From positions 235,511-299,510 of the forward strand of contig NZ_LMJL01000012.1 in NCBI RefSeq assembly GCF_001429295.1: a DNA stretch of 64,000 nucleotides, read 5' to 3'. The stretch is from Flavobacterium sp. Root935 (GTDB lineage Bacteria > Bacteroidota > Bacteroidia > Flavobacteriales > Flavobacteriaceae). Shown piece after piece: positions 1-8,702 of the stretch; the stretch's first letter is position 1, and every line of letters begins with the position of its first letter. The translations under genes and the position numbers were made by a program. The notes beneath the pieces are model-generated. The model made no database searches and had not been told where the DNA came from. It saw only the letters and a program-made list of their open reading frames with translations.

Positions 1-1112
1 CCAATCAGCATTTTATTGGTTTGTCTGAATTTGCGAATACTTTAAACATCAATATCAGGATATTAACAGGTTCCACCAAAACTTCTGAAAGAAGAATTAT
101 TCATGAAGAACTTGAAAACGGAAGTCTTAAAATTTTAATTGGAACACATGCTTTGTTAGAAGATAAAGTGAAATTCCAAAATTTAGGTTTGGCTGTGATT
201 GATGAACAGCATCGTTTTGGTGTGGAGCAGCGTTCTAAATTGTGGAAGAAAAATGATATTCCGCCGCATGTTCTGGTAATGACTGCAACGCCAATTCCGA
301 GAACATTGGCGATGAGTTTATATGGTGATTTGGATATTTCTGTTATTGATGAATTACCGCCAGGAAGAAAACCGATTCAAACGGTGCATCGTTTTGATAC
401 TAATCGTTTGAAAGTATGGAAATTTCTTCGGGATGAAATTGCCAAAGGAAGACAAATTTATATTGTTTATCCGTTGATTCAGGAATCTGAAAAAATGGAC
501 TATAAGGATTTAATGGATGGTTACGAAAGTATTTCCCGTGATTTTCCTCTTCCGCAATATTCCATTTCCATTCTGCACGGAAAAATGAAACCTGCCGATA
601 AAGATGCCGAAATGAAACGCTTCTCAGAAGGAAAAACCAATATCATGGTTGCTACAACGGTAATCGAAGTTGGTGTTAATGTCCCAAATGCGAGTGTTAT
701 GATTATCGAAAGCGCTGAAAGATTTGGACTTTCACAGCTGCACCAGCTCCGTGGACGTGTTGGCCGTGGCGCTGAACAAAGTTATTGTATCTTAATGACA
801 GGACATAAACTAAGTTCTGACAGTAAAACCAGAATGGAAACCATGGTGCAGACCAATGATGGTTTCGAAATTGCCGAAGTTGACCTTAAACTTCGCGGTC
901 CCGGCGATTTAATGGGAACGCAGCAAAGTGGTGTTTTAAACCTTCAAATTGCAGATATCGTGAAAGATAGAGATATTTTATCTCTGGCTCGAAATTATGC
1001 CATGAAAATCTTAAAAGAAGATTCTGCTTTACAAAAACCAGAACATGCTGTGTTAAGGGCGATCTTTATTGAGTTAACTAAAAAGAAAAATATTTGGAAT
1101 TACATTAGCTAA
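1..1112 (+). CDS. recG: ATP-dependent DNA helicase RecG (C-terminal part)
   Basis: RecG remodels stalled replication forks and branched DNA in the cytoplasm. The reading frame is open from the first bases of the window (codon phase starts at base 3), so this is the C-terminal half of a protein normally near 700 residues; the N-terminal wedge domain lies outside. Visible superfamily 2 helicase motifs are DEQHRFG (Walker B type box), TATPIPRTL (motif III), VVATTVIEVGVNVP and the QLRGRVGR box that is typical of RecG and Mfd. It ends 127 bp before the next gene, which has its own promoter-like element. Truncation is an effect of the window edge, not decay. Confidence 0.97.
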   Translation, partial: NQHFIGLSEFANTLNINIRILTGSTKTSERRIIHEELENGSLKILIGTHALLEDKVKFQNLGLAVIDEQHRFGVEQRSKLWKKNDIPPHVLVMTATPIPRTLAMSLYGDLDISVIDELPPGRKPIQTVHRFDTNRLKVWKFLRDEIAKGRQIYIVYPLIQESEKMDYKDLMDGYESISRDFPLPQYSISILHGKMKPADKDAEMKRFSEGKTNIMVATTVIEVGVNVPNASVMIIESAERFGLSQLHQLRGRVGRGAEQSYCILMTGHKLSSDSKTRMETMVQTNDGFEIAEVDLKLRGPGDLMGTQQSGVLNLQIADIVKDRDILSLARNYAMKILKEDSALQKPEHAVLRAIFIELTKKKNIWNYIS

Positions 1113-1193
1113 AAAAATGCTAACAAAATAACGCACTTTATTACTATTTTTTAACTTTTTAACTTAAAAGATAGTTTTTTTATTCCAAAATCT

Positions 1194-1201
1194 TACATTT
1201 G
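1194..1201 (+). promoter_or_regulatory. TAnnTTTG -7 element before the T9SS cargo gene
   Basis: The sequence TACATTTG matches the Bacteroidota sigma factor -7 consensus TAnnTTTG and lies 38 bp before the ATG at 1240. No clear TTG is present at the usual 19-20 bp upstream distance. Confidence 0.5.
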
Positions 1202-1239
1202 CTAAACCCACAAAAGCAAATCCTAATCAACGTTAACTG

Positions 1240-3414
1240 ATGAGTAAATATTACCCTATTTTATTCTTTTTTTTAATAATTAGTTCAATTAATGCTCAGA
1301 CAGGATGCTTTAATTCTGATTTTTCTAATGCAGATTTTGAAGGATGGAGACCTTCATACGGTCCAAGAAGTAATCCAAATTTAAATAAAGGTGCAGATTT
1401 CGGGCATCATTTCATTACCAATGTGGAAGTTGTGGATAGTGTTGCAACAGCATGTGGAGGAGAATTATTTATGGTTCCACCTGGAGAAGTACATGCGGCT
1501 CGATTAGGCAATAACAGAGGAGGTACAGAAGCTGATCGACTAATTTATGATGTAGATGTGGTAACTCAGGATAATAACTTGTTCATTTATAAATATGCTG
1601 TTGTACTTCAAGATGGAGGGCATGATAAAGAGTCCCAGCCTAATTTTAGCGTCAGAATATTAGATGCTCAGGGAAACGAAATCGATCCTTATTGCGGTGT
1701 CTATAATGTGAGTTCGGGAGAACCAAATCAAAATGCTTATACGTGTGGTGATATCTATTGGACACAATGGAATACTATAGGAATTAATCTTTCTAATTAC
1801 CTTGGTAAAAAAGTTTCTATCGAATTTACTACAAGAGATTGTAGCTTTGTTCAACATTTTGGGTATGCATACATTTCTGCAAAATGCAGTAAACTAAAAG
1901 TAAATATAGCAGTCTGCAGTGGTGGAAATAATTTTACATTGACTGCGCCCGTGGGATTTATAGGATACTCATGGACCTATAAAGGTCAAGTTGTCGGCAC
2001 ACCATCTCAAAGCATAACTCTGCCACTCGCAGATTATCCTGCTGGTGCTACTTTTGAGTGTTTATTGACTGCATTTAACAATGGAAACAGATGTGAATCA
2101 ATAATTGAGGCAACTCTCGCAAATCCTACTACCATTACTCCAGATTTTTCTGTCTCTATACCATGTAAAGTAGATTATACAACTTTTAGCCCTATCACTT
2201 TTCAAGATAAAACAAGCATCATAAATGGCGTTATTAACAAATGGGAATGGGATTTTGGAGATGGAAAAACATCAACACTCCAAAATCCAGCTCATATTTT
2301 TGAAAACTCAGGTGACTATACCGTTGCTTTAACAGCGTATTCAGACGGAGGATGCTCAACGTTTATTTCTAAACCAATACACATTGAAAACAATCTAATT
2401 CCTAGACCTGCAATTCCAGAAACCCAAACTTTTTGCCACTACCCAACTCCTACTTTAGCAAGTCTTGAAACTAACGGATTAACTGTAAATTGGTATGACT
2501 CTCTTCTATCAACTGAAGCTATTAGCGAAACAACGAAAATTATATCAAACAGAGAAGTTTACTGTGCAACAATTAAAGATGGCTGTATAGGTCCGAGAAC
2601 TAAAGTCCAAATAGTATTAAATGCTTTAGGGCCTCCAATTGGTAATTCAACTCAATCATTTTGTTCCAGTGAAGCCCCTAAGATTTCTAATCTTCAAATT
2701 AAAGGACTTTCTGTTTCTTGGTATGATGCACAAGATGGAGGTAATTTACTTAGTTCCAATACACTGCTACAAAACAATGTTACTTACTATTCTTCTGATT
2801 ATGATGCATCTACAGGATGTTCAAGTTCAAGATGGGGCATAACTGTAATTCTTAAAGAAGGTTCTGCTGTTATTTCACCAGATTTTACTCAGGAATTCTG
2901 CTCAAACAAAGAAGAATTAACACTAAAGAATTTAAACTTCTATAGTACAGCGGTAAGATATTACAGCGGTATAAATGATACCCAACGACTTTCACACAGT
3001 ACTCCTCTAGAAAATGCCACTACATATTATGCAGCAATTATAGATCCTGAAACAAAATGTGAAAGCAATAAACGTACTGCTATTCTTGTAAATATACTTC
3101 CTTGTGATGTTAATATTTATAATTTAATTACAATTGACGACAACACATCAAATGATCATTTGGAAATTGAGAATATTGAATATTTTCCCAATAATTCAAT
3201 TCAAATCTACAATCGATTTGGACAGTTAGTCTACAAAATGTCTGGATACGGAATTGATGAAAATTATTTTTATGGTCGTGCTAATGCTGGTGAAATTTTT
3301 AAGAAAGACGAAAAACTACCAACTGGATCCTATTTTTATATCATAAATTACAAGAGAAGAGATCTAACCGATGCCACTAAAAAAGGCTTTTTATACATAC
3401 ACAATAATGGATAG
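1240..3414 (+). CDS. Secreted Ig-like/PKD protein with type B T9SS sorting domain
   Basis: A 724-residue protein likely exported by Sec and then by the type IX secretion system to the cell surface. It has an N-terminal signal peptide ending near INAQ, a jelly-roll-like region, and a PKD domain near residues 310-375 (WEWDFGDG motif). Three Ig-like repeats of about 75 residues follow, each starting with a Q-x-FC pattern, with a paired Trp-Tyr-Asp core. The last 100 residues (SIQIYNRFGQLVYK to KGFLYIHN) are the gliding-motility-associated type B C-terminal domain. The stop overlaps the start of the PorP/SprF gene, a pairing common for large type B substrates. The ligand or adhesive role cannot be read from the sequence. 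Confidence 0.88.
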   Translation: MSKYYPILFFFLIISSINAQTGCFNSDFSNADFEGWRPSYGPRSNPNLNKGADFGHHFITNVEVVDSVATACGGELFMVPPGEVHAARLGNNRGGTEADRLIYDVDVVTQDNNLFIYKYAVVLQDGGHDKESQPNFSVRILDAQGNEIDPYCGVYNVSSGEPNQNAYTCGDIYWTQWNTIGINLSNYLGKKVSIEFTTRDCSFVQHFGYAYISAKCSKLKVNIAVCSGGNNFTLTAPVGFIGYSWTYKGQVVGTPSQSITLPLADYPAGATFECLLTAFNNGNRCESIIEATLANPTTITPDFSVSIPCKVDYTTFSPITFQDKTSIINGVINKWEWDFGDGKTSTLQNPAHIFENSGDYTVALTAYSDGGCSTFISKPIHIENNLIPRPAIPETQTFCHYPTPTLASLETNGLTVNWYDSLLSTEAISETTKIISNREVYCATIKDGCIGPRTKVQIVLNALGPPIGNSTQSFCSSEAPKISNLQIKGLSVSWYDAQDGGNLLSSNTLLQNNVTYYSSDYDASTGCSSSRWGITVILKEGSAVISPDFTQEFCSNKEELTLKNLNFYSTAVRYYSGINDTQRLSHSTPLENATTYYAAIIDPETKCESNKRTAILVNILPCDVNIYNLITIDDNTSNDHLEIENIEYFPNNSIQIYNRFGQLVYKMSGYGIDENYFYGRANAGEIFKKDEKLPTGSYFYIINYKRRDLTDATKKGFLYIHNNG

Positions 3415-4333
3415 AACTTTTACTAAAATTATATATTTAGTTATAACTATTATACTATCAATACATAATATTAATGCTCAAAACGACGCTAAATTATCTA
3501 TTTTTAATTATAACCCTTTATTTTATAATCCTGCATTTGCTGGTTCTGCTGATGGACTTAATATTGTTGGAATGTATTCGAGTCAATGGGTTGGTTTTGA
3601 AGGAGCTCCAAAAACTCAATATTTATCTGTCGACACCAAATCATTACAAAAAATTGGATACGGTCTAAGCTTATATCACGATGTGATAGGACCAAAAAAA
3701 GAATACAATCTCGAAGGAAACTTTTCTTATTATATTAAACTAAATAGAAAGTATAAATTAGTTCTCGGAGTCAAATCAGGCATTAACTCTTACAACGTCA
3801 ATAAAAATAATTTAGACATTTATGAACCTGGAGAAGAAATAAGCAATTTTAATCAGGAAAGTAAAACCTCTCCTATTTTTGGAGCAGGTGCAAATTTTTA
3901 TTCTGATAAATTTTTCATCGGAATTTCAAGTCCTAATTTATTACAATCCACTTATAGCAATTCATCAGGAACAACACTTTCTAGTAGAAAAAATTATTAT
4001 TACACCAATTTTGGATATCAATTTGAAATCAAACGCGATATTACATTAACGCCCGCACTTTTAGCACGTGTTACTCCTGGAGCACCAATAAGTATCTTGA
4101 CTTCACTAAATTACAATTACCTAAATAAATATTTGGCATCTGTAAATTTTGATTATAATGCCAGTGCCGGGGTTTTCTTAGGGATTCAGCTTATTGACGA
4201 TTTAAAAGTTGGATATGCTTATGATATTTCAACAACAAAATTCAGCAATTATAATAATGGATCGCATACGTTTTTCTTAAGCTATACCCTTCTTAATGAA
4301 AACAGCGAAAAATGTACCTGCCACTTGTATTAA
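3407..4333 (+). CDS. PorP/SprF family type IX secretion membrane protein
   Basis: An outer-membrane beta-barrel of the PorP/SprF family, which in flavobacteria assists export or anchoring of a neighbouring type B T9SS substrate. I prefer the ATG at 3407 to the upstream ATG at 3371 because it begins a clean signal peptide (KIIYLVITIILSIHNINAQ). It also overlaps the upstream stop codon by eight bases (ATGGATAG), which suggests translational coupling. The hallmark YNPAFAGSADGLNI segment follows the signal peptide. The mature protein is rich in alternating aromatic beta strands. Substrate specificity for the upstream protein is inferred from the overlap. Confidence 0.9.
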   Translation: MDRTFTKIIYLVITIILSIHNINAQNDAKLSIFNYNPLFYNPAFAGSADGLNIVGMYSSQWVGFEGAPKTQYLSVDTKSLQKIGYGLSLYHDVIGPKKEYNLEGNFSYYIKLNRKYKLVLGVKSGINSYNVNKNNLDIYEPGEEISNFNQESKTSPIFGAGANFYSDKFFIGISSPNLLQSTYSNSSGTTLSSRKNYYYTNFGYQFEIKRDITLTPALLARVTPGAPISILTSLNYNYLNKYLASVNFDYNASAGVFLGIQLIDDLKVGYAYDISTTKFSNYNNGSHTFFLSYTLLNENSEKCTCHLY

Positions 4334-4481
4334 TAATGTTTTAGAATCCTCTTTAAAAAATACACTTCACTGTATCGAACTTAAATCTATAAGTTTTAAT
4401 ATTCAGTTGATTTAGATTTGTTGGGGGCAAATTTTATCGAATATACAAATGATACAATGAAGCATATATAAACTTTATTCC

Positions 4482-5081
4482 TTATTTTTTTGGAGGACTT
4501 TTATCAAACAATCCACTGAATAAACCCTTGCTTATTTTGTTTTTATCATCTTTTCCCGTAGCAATCAAATGGTCGATATATTCCATATATGTTTTTTTTC
4601 TTTCCTCAAGAAAACCAACTAGATAATCTTCAGAAGCCTGTACACCACTCGTTTCTTCAATATGTAAAAGTTTTTTATACAAAGGTTCAATAAACTTAAT
4701 GATAATTTCATTCGGGACTGATTTTCTAGTTCCAAAGAAACCTACAATTTCGCCATCAGTATCTGCAATAATTTTAAAATCAGTTACAACCCAGTAATAA
4801 CGGCCAGTTTTGGCCATGTTTTTTATAATCACATGTATGTTCTCACTTGATTTAATACTGTCCCATAAGAATTTAAAAATGACTTTTGGCATATCTGGAT
4901 GTCTGACAATATTGTGAGGCTGGCCAATAAGTTCAAATTCATCATAACCAGAAACATCTATAAAGTCTTCATTGGCATATAAAATGGTTCCCTTTTTGTC
5001 AGTTTTACTAAGCAGCACTTTATTCTTGTTCCAATCTACTTCTCGATCTGAAGGTGTTGGACGTGTAAATCTGGTATCCAT
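4482..5081 (-). CDS. PAS domain protein, Aer-like
   Basis: A 199-residue soluble protein whose first 125 residues form a PAS domain of the Aer/PAS_3 type. It contains the signature LYANEDFIDVSGY, the segment NIVRHPDMPK and the YYWVVTDFK strand. In Aer this fold binds FAD and senses redox state. Here no methyl-accepting, kinase or cyclase output domain follows, only a helical tail of about 75 residues, so it must signal through a partner. It is the last gene of a minus-strand unit with a helical protein and a membrane sensor. Flavin binding and the partner are inferences. Confidence 0.8.
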   Translation of the reverse strand: MDTRFTRPTPSDREVDWNKNKVLLSKTDKKGTILYANEDFIDVSGYDEFELIGQPHNIVRHPDMPKVIFKFLWDSIKSSENIHVIIKNMAKTGRYYWVVTDFKIIADTDGEIVGFFGTRKSVPNEIIIKFIEPLYKKLLHIEETSGVQASEDYLVGFLEERKKTYMEYIDHLIATGKDDKNKISKGLFSGLFDKSPPKK

Positions 5082-5143
5082 AGATTTTACATTTAAATTA
5101 ATTTACAATTCAATAAGTATTAAATGAATCTTTTTTATCTTTT

Positions 5144-5488
5144 TTAATTTAATTCGATTTCTAAAACAAGCAGAATATTTCTGATTTTATGAAAAACCAA
5201 TTCTAATTCGTTTTCAAGCCATTCTGGAATTTCATTGTTTACCGCTAGATTAAGGTTATGAATATCACTAATAATCTGAACTAATTTTTTATATTGAAAG
5301 TCCAGATTATAAACTTGGGCGTTATTCGTAAAACCACTTAAAATTGCAGCAACTTCAATTGCAAATTCAGATTGAGCGCCAATTTTATCAATAGAATTTA
5401 ATGTTATACTATCACTCAAAAAATGATCAATAGTTTTTTTTAAATTATGCAGCGTGGGAACTGCAGCTGGCAAATCATACTTAAACAT
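5144..5488 (-). CDS. Small helical protein of unknown function
   Basis: A 114-residue protein predicted to be almost wholly alpha-helical, with no signal peptide or membrane segment. I do not recognise a family. It sits 65 bp after the membrane sensor gene and 62 bp before the PAS gene on the same strand, so co-transcription is likely. A four-helix HPt-like or adaptor role between sensor and PAS protein is possible, but no HPt histidine motif is evident. Confidence 0.65.
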   Translation of the reverse strand: MFKYDLPAAVPTLHNLKKTIDHFLSDSITLNSIDKIGAQSEFAIEVAAILSGFTNNAQVYNLDFQYKKLVQIISDIHNLNLAVNNEIPEWLENELELVFHKIRNILLVLEIELN

Positions 5489-5553
5489 ACAACAGATATA
5501 AAAATTAATATTTTGATTTGGAAGTTGGTCCCGATTCCTATCGGCTTTAAACT

Positions 5554-6408
5554 TTAAATTCTGCTGTTTGTAGATTTTACATGAATGTCATTAACTAAAT
5601 CATCAATTTTCTTGGCGCTTTCTCTCATCATTTCAAGATAAGTCAGCAATTTATCGTTATCTGTATGTCCTTTTGAAACATCTATAAGTTTTAAAACAGA
5701 ATTTACAGGCAGTTTTAAATCTAATGTTGTTCTATGAATAAAATCATTATAATCTTTTGTTGCCGACATCGAGCTGTACTTAGCAGAAGCCAGTTTCATA
5801 TTTTCCAATTCGTATTCATCTGAAATTTTTGAAATATGATTTTCACTGTGCTCTTTAAAATAATAAGCCCAATAACCATTCATAAAAAATACAACTGCAG
5901 CCAAAACGGTATGAATAATAAGTGTTTCCATATCGAAATTAACTTGAGAAAAATAAACCTGAAGTCCATTTGCATCATTATAAACAAAATTTTGCAGATA
6001 TGCCAAACCAGCATGATGAAGCACTACTAATAGTGTTAATGGTATTTGTAATTTCCAGTTTTGATAAATAATTAAAATCGTACTGGCGATAAATACCGTA
6101 AAGTGCATTTCGAACAAACCATGCATTTGATAAATATACTGCGCCATAAAAACAGCAAGAACAATAGATAAAACATACTGATAAAACTTAGAATTCTTTA
6201 TAAAAAATTTAGCCGAATAATACGCTAAAAGATTGATTGTCCCTACTCCAACACCAATTTCAAAAGTGTCATATTTAAAAGATAATGCTATTCCGAGAAG
6301 AAAATAAATAGCAAGCACATAATTAATAATTGTATCTGATTTTTGTGTCATTGTAGACATGAAGCTGTGCAGATAATCTTGTTCGTTTAAACTAGCTTTT
6401 GTTTTCAT
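5554..6408 (-). CDS. Membrane sensor with degenerate histidine-kinase dimerisation domain
   Basis: A 284-residue protein with about six transmembrane helices (residues 25-185). The segment MHFTVFIASTILIIYQ followed by an LLVVLHHAG helix resembles the membrane sensor module found in some bacterial chemoreceptors and kinases. A cytoplasmic helical region follows, ending in a HisKA-like segment (FIHRTTLDLKLPVNSVLKLI). In the aligned H-box (S-H-E-I-R-T-P-L-N) the phosphoacceptor histidine is replaced by leucine, and the protein stops before any ATPase domain. It therefore cannot be a normal kinase; it may dimerise with or regulate another protein. It lies 30 bp downstream of the redoxin gene. Confidence 0.75.
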   Translation of the reverse strand: MKTKASLNEQDYLHSFMSTMTQKSDTIINYVLAIYFLLGIALSFKYDTFEIGVGVGTINLLAYYSAKFFIKNSKFYQYVLSIVLAVFMAQYIYQMHGLFEMHFTVFIASTILIIYQNWKLQIPLTLLVVLHHAGLAYLQNFVYNDANGLQVYFSQVNFDMETLIIHTVLAAVVFFMNGYWAYYFKEHSENHISKISDEYELENMKLASAKYSSMSATKDYNDFIHRTTLDLKLPVNSVLKLIDVSKGHTDNDKLLTYLEMMRESAKKIDDLVNDIHVKSTNSRI

Positions 6409-6438
6409 AGGTTTAATTTTTTGATTTAGGATTTAGAT

Positions 6439-7038
6439 TTATTTGGTACATTTTGGTAACGAACATCCGTAGGCCCTCAGAGCGAAAGCATTAAAAGAAG
6501 GATTATGATTCTTGCTCAACAAAGAATCAATTGCCATTTGTGCATAGTTACTTTTTGCATCGGTGCAATATCTTGTTTTATTATAATTACCGCGATAATA
6601 TAATTTATGTGAAGGATCTAATAAAACAGCCTGCGGAGTAGAAAAAACACCACAATTTTCTGCAATTGCTTCATCAAAGTAAACAGGAATTTGAGCATCA
6701 AACTTTTTCTGAATTTCATCAATAGTAAAATTCCTTTTTTTGTTTAACACTACAATTTTAAAATTGATCTTGTCTCCATATTTCTTAATTAAATCACTCA
6801 CATGTGGCACATTAAAGCGTGAACAGGGACAATCTGGATTAAAGAAATGTATAAATATGGGTTTACTATCGAATGCACAGCATGGTCCTAATTCAATTTT
6901 AGATCCCATTGCAATGGCATGATAATTTTGTGGGACTGGCGTTGGAAGACTGTACTTAAACTCATTTTGCCAAAACAAATAACCAACCAAAAAAATTAAA
7001 AGTGTGAACCATAGACTTAGAAGTAATTTTTTCTTCAT
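6439..7038 (-). CDS. Membrane-anchored thioredoxin-like protein (redoxin, DUF6436-like)
   Basis: A 199-residue protein with one N-terminal transmembrane anchor (residues 5-23) and a periplasmic thioredoxin fold. The active-site region reads FFNPDCPCSRF, so the cysteines are spaced CxC and not the CxxC of thioredoxin. The cis-proline segment FSTPQAVLL and the YRGNY segment are typical of AhpC/TSA-type redoxins. Extra cysteine pairs occur at residues 52-53 and near the C-terminus, suggesting further disulfides or metal contact. It is first in a four-gene minus-strand unit that includes an Aer-like PAS protein, which hints at redox sensing. Substrate unknown. Confidence 0.8.
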   Translation of the reverse strand: MKKKLLLSLWFTLLIFLVGYLFWQNEFKYSLPTPVPQNYHAIAMGSKIELGPCCAFDSKPIFIHFFNPDCPCSRFNVPHVSDLIKKYGDKINFKIVVLNKKRNFTIDEIQKKFDAQIPVYFDEAIAENCGVFSTPQAVLLDPSHKLYYRGNYNKTRYCTDAKSNYAQMAIDSLLSKNHNPSFNAFALRAYGCSLPKCTK

Positions 7039-7145
7039 AAATTATTTTTTTATTAGTTTAATCAGTCAAAAAATAAACACTTGTTAATAAAATTATTAAC
7101 TATAATCTGTAAAAAACTTAAAAAACAACTTCTAATATCACATTT

Positions 7146-7162
7146 TAATAGTAATACTATTA
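7146..7162. promoter_or_regulatory. Palindrome TAATAGTA-A-TACTATTA
   Basis: Two perfect 8-base arms around a single central base, in the divergent region between the redoxin unit and the RND efflux operon. It could be an operator, but no regulator gene is adjacent and AT-rich DNA makes such dyads easier to find by chance. Confidence 0.3.
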
Positions 7163-7471
7163 TAAGACGCTAGTAAAACTATACCAAAACTTCATTTTGT
7201 TTAACATACCAATGTTACAAATAAAATCGATAAAGTGCAAAAAAAATCAGACAAAATGCATAAAATTAATATAAAACTAGAAAAAATCTGACTTTACAGA
7301 ATATTAGCACATTTTTTTTCTTGAAAACTGTTTTTCTTTTAAAACTTTGATTTATTCAAAAAAAAATAATCTTTTTATTAAACCTTTTGACTGATTTTAA
7401 GTCTAATGTAAACCTTTGTACATACAAATGTTAAATAAAAGCTAACGTCTTTCGATTTCATATCAAAAAGT

Positions 7472-7479
7472 TAAATTTG
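7472..7479 (+). promoter_or_regulatory. TAnnTTTG -7 element of the efflux operon
   Basis: TAAATTTG, 49 bp before the adaptor ATG at 7529, matches the Bacteroidota -7 consensus. No good TTG element is seen about 19 bp upstream. Confidence 0.5.
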
Positions 7480-7528
7480 TAAGCTTACTAAAACACATAC
7501 CTAAAACCTAATTATCCACTTCAATTTT

Positions 7529-8590
7529 ATGAAAGTAAAACACCTCATTTACACCCTTTTAATCGTTCTTATAGGAGGATTTATTACCTATAGAATATTA
7601 TCGAATAAAGGTAAAAACGAAGATTCAAAAAAATTCAACGATAAAGATTCTCCAACAACTGTTAACGGAATCGTAATAAAAACGGCTACGTTTGATAATA
7701 ATTTGTCCCTTTCAGGATCAATTGAAGCAAATGAGCAAGTTGAAATTCATAGTGAGGTTTCTGGAATTGTAGAAGGAATATTTTTTAATGAAGGAAGTTT
7801 TGTAACTAAAGGTCAAGTACTTTTCAAAGTAAATGATATTGAATTAAAAGCGCAGTTAAGACAAGCTGTAACCAAAGAAGGTTTGGCAGCAGAAAACGAA
7901 AGAAGAGCAAAATTATTACTTCAAAAAGAAGCTATCAGCCAAGAAGAAGCAGATGTTGCACGAGCAGATCACGCATCAGCACAAGCACAAAGTCAATTAA
8001 TAAGAGCTCAAATATCTAAAACTTCTGTAAGAGCTCCTTTTTCAGGAAAAATTGGTTTACGTAATATTTCGCCAGGAACTTATATTACACCAACTGTTTT
8101 AGTTGCAAAATTGGTAAACACTGGAAAACTAAAAATCACATTTTCGATTCCAGAGAAATATGCGTCACAAGTAAAATCGGGTTCTGTAATAGATTTTACA
8201 GTTTCTGGATCAGATAAAACATATAATGCAAAGATCTATGCGATTGAACCAGAAGTTGCTATTGCCACGCGTACACTTCAAATTCGTGCAATTGCTGACA
8301 ATACTGACGGAAAACTTTTTCCAGGAACTTTTGCCGATATCAAATTACCTTTAAATATTATTAAAGACGCGATTGTTGTGCCTTCGCAGGCAATTATACC
8401 AATTCAAGATGGCAAAAAAGTTTTTATTGCAAATAACGGACAAGCAAAGGAAGTTATGGTTGATGCTACAACAAGAACAGACTCTTCTATTTTGATTTTA
8501 TCAGGATTGAAAGCTGGAGATACTTTAATTACAAGTGGTGTTATGTCATTAAAAAATGAAGCACCAATTAAAGTTAAAGTACAAAAATAA
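7529..8590 (+). CDS. RND efflux periplasmic adaptor (AcrA/MexA type)
   Basis: The membrane fusion protein that links an inner-membrane RND pump to the outer-membrane channel. It has 353 residues, with an N-terminal membrane anchor or signal (LIYTLLIVLIGGFITY). A biotinyl-lipoyl-like domain (VEIHSEVSGIVEGIFFNEGSFVTKGQ) is followed by an alpha-helical hairpin rich in Ala and Gln (residues 110-165). The second lipoyl half is TSVRAPFSGKIGLRNISPGTYI, and a beta-barrel plus membrane-proximal domain follow. It is slightly shorter than AcrA. It is first in a three-gene operon with the pump and a TolC-like protein. The substrate cannot be told from sequence. Confidence 0.93.
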   Translation: MKVKHLIYTLLIVLIGGFITYRILSNKGKNEDSKKFNDKDSPTTVNGIVIKTATFDNNLSLSGSIEANEQVEIHSEVSGIVEGIFFNEGSFVTKGQVLFKVNDIELKAQLRQAVTKEGLAAENERRAKLLLQKEAISQEEADVARADHASAQAQSQLIRAQISKTSVRAPFSGKIGLRNISPGTYITPTVLVAKLVNTGKLKITFSIPEKYASQVKSGSVIDFTVSGSDKTYNAKIYAIEPEVAIATRTLQIRAIADNTDGKLFPGTFADIKLPLNIIKDAIVVPSQAIIPIQDGKKVFIANNGQAKEVMVDATTRTDSSILILSGLKAGDTLITSGVMSLKNEAPIKVKVQK

Positions 8591-8656
8591 CATTTAAGTT
8601 ATGAGTTTTGGGTTATAAGTTATGAGTTTTAAAATACTCATCAAATCTAAAATCTA

Positions 8657-8683
8657 TCCCGTCCCGAGGTTTCGGGATCGGGA
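8657..8683 (+). repeat. GC-rich hairpin between efflux adaptor and pump
   Basis: TCCCGA-GGTT-TCGGGA forms a perfect 6-bp stem and is nested inside a further TCCCG/CGGGA pairing. It stands out in an AT-rich spacer that also holds a repeated AAGTTATGAGTTTT. It may stabilise mRNA or be a dispersed flavobacterial repeat. Confidence 0.5.
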
Positions 8684-8702
8684 ATAAAATCTAAAATTAC
8701 AA

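Larger units (their letters stand above)
7039..7528. other. Intergenic region before the efflux operon
   Basis: About 490 very AT-rich bases between divergent genes. I see no open frame worth reporting. It holds a near-perfect dyad (7146-7162) and a -7 element (7472-7479), described separately. Confidence 0.6.

Noticed and set aside
4413..4420. TAGATTTG on the plus strand resembling a -7 element
   Set aside because: It lies between convergent genes and points into the opposite strand of the PAS gene; probably chance.
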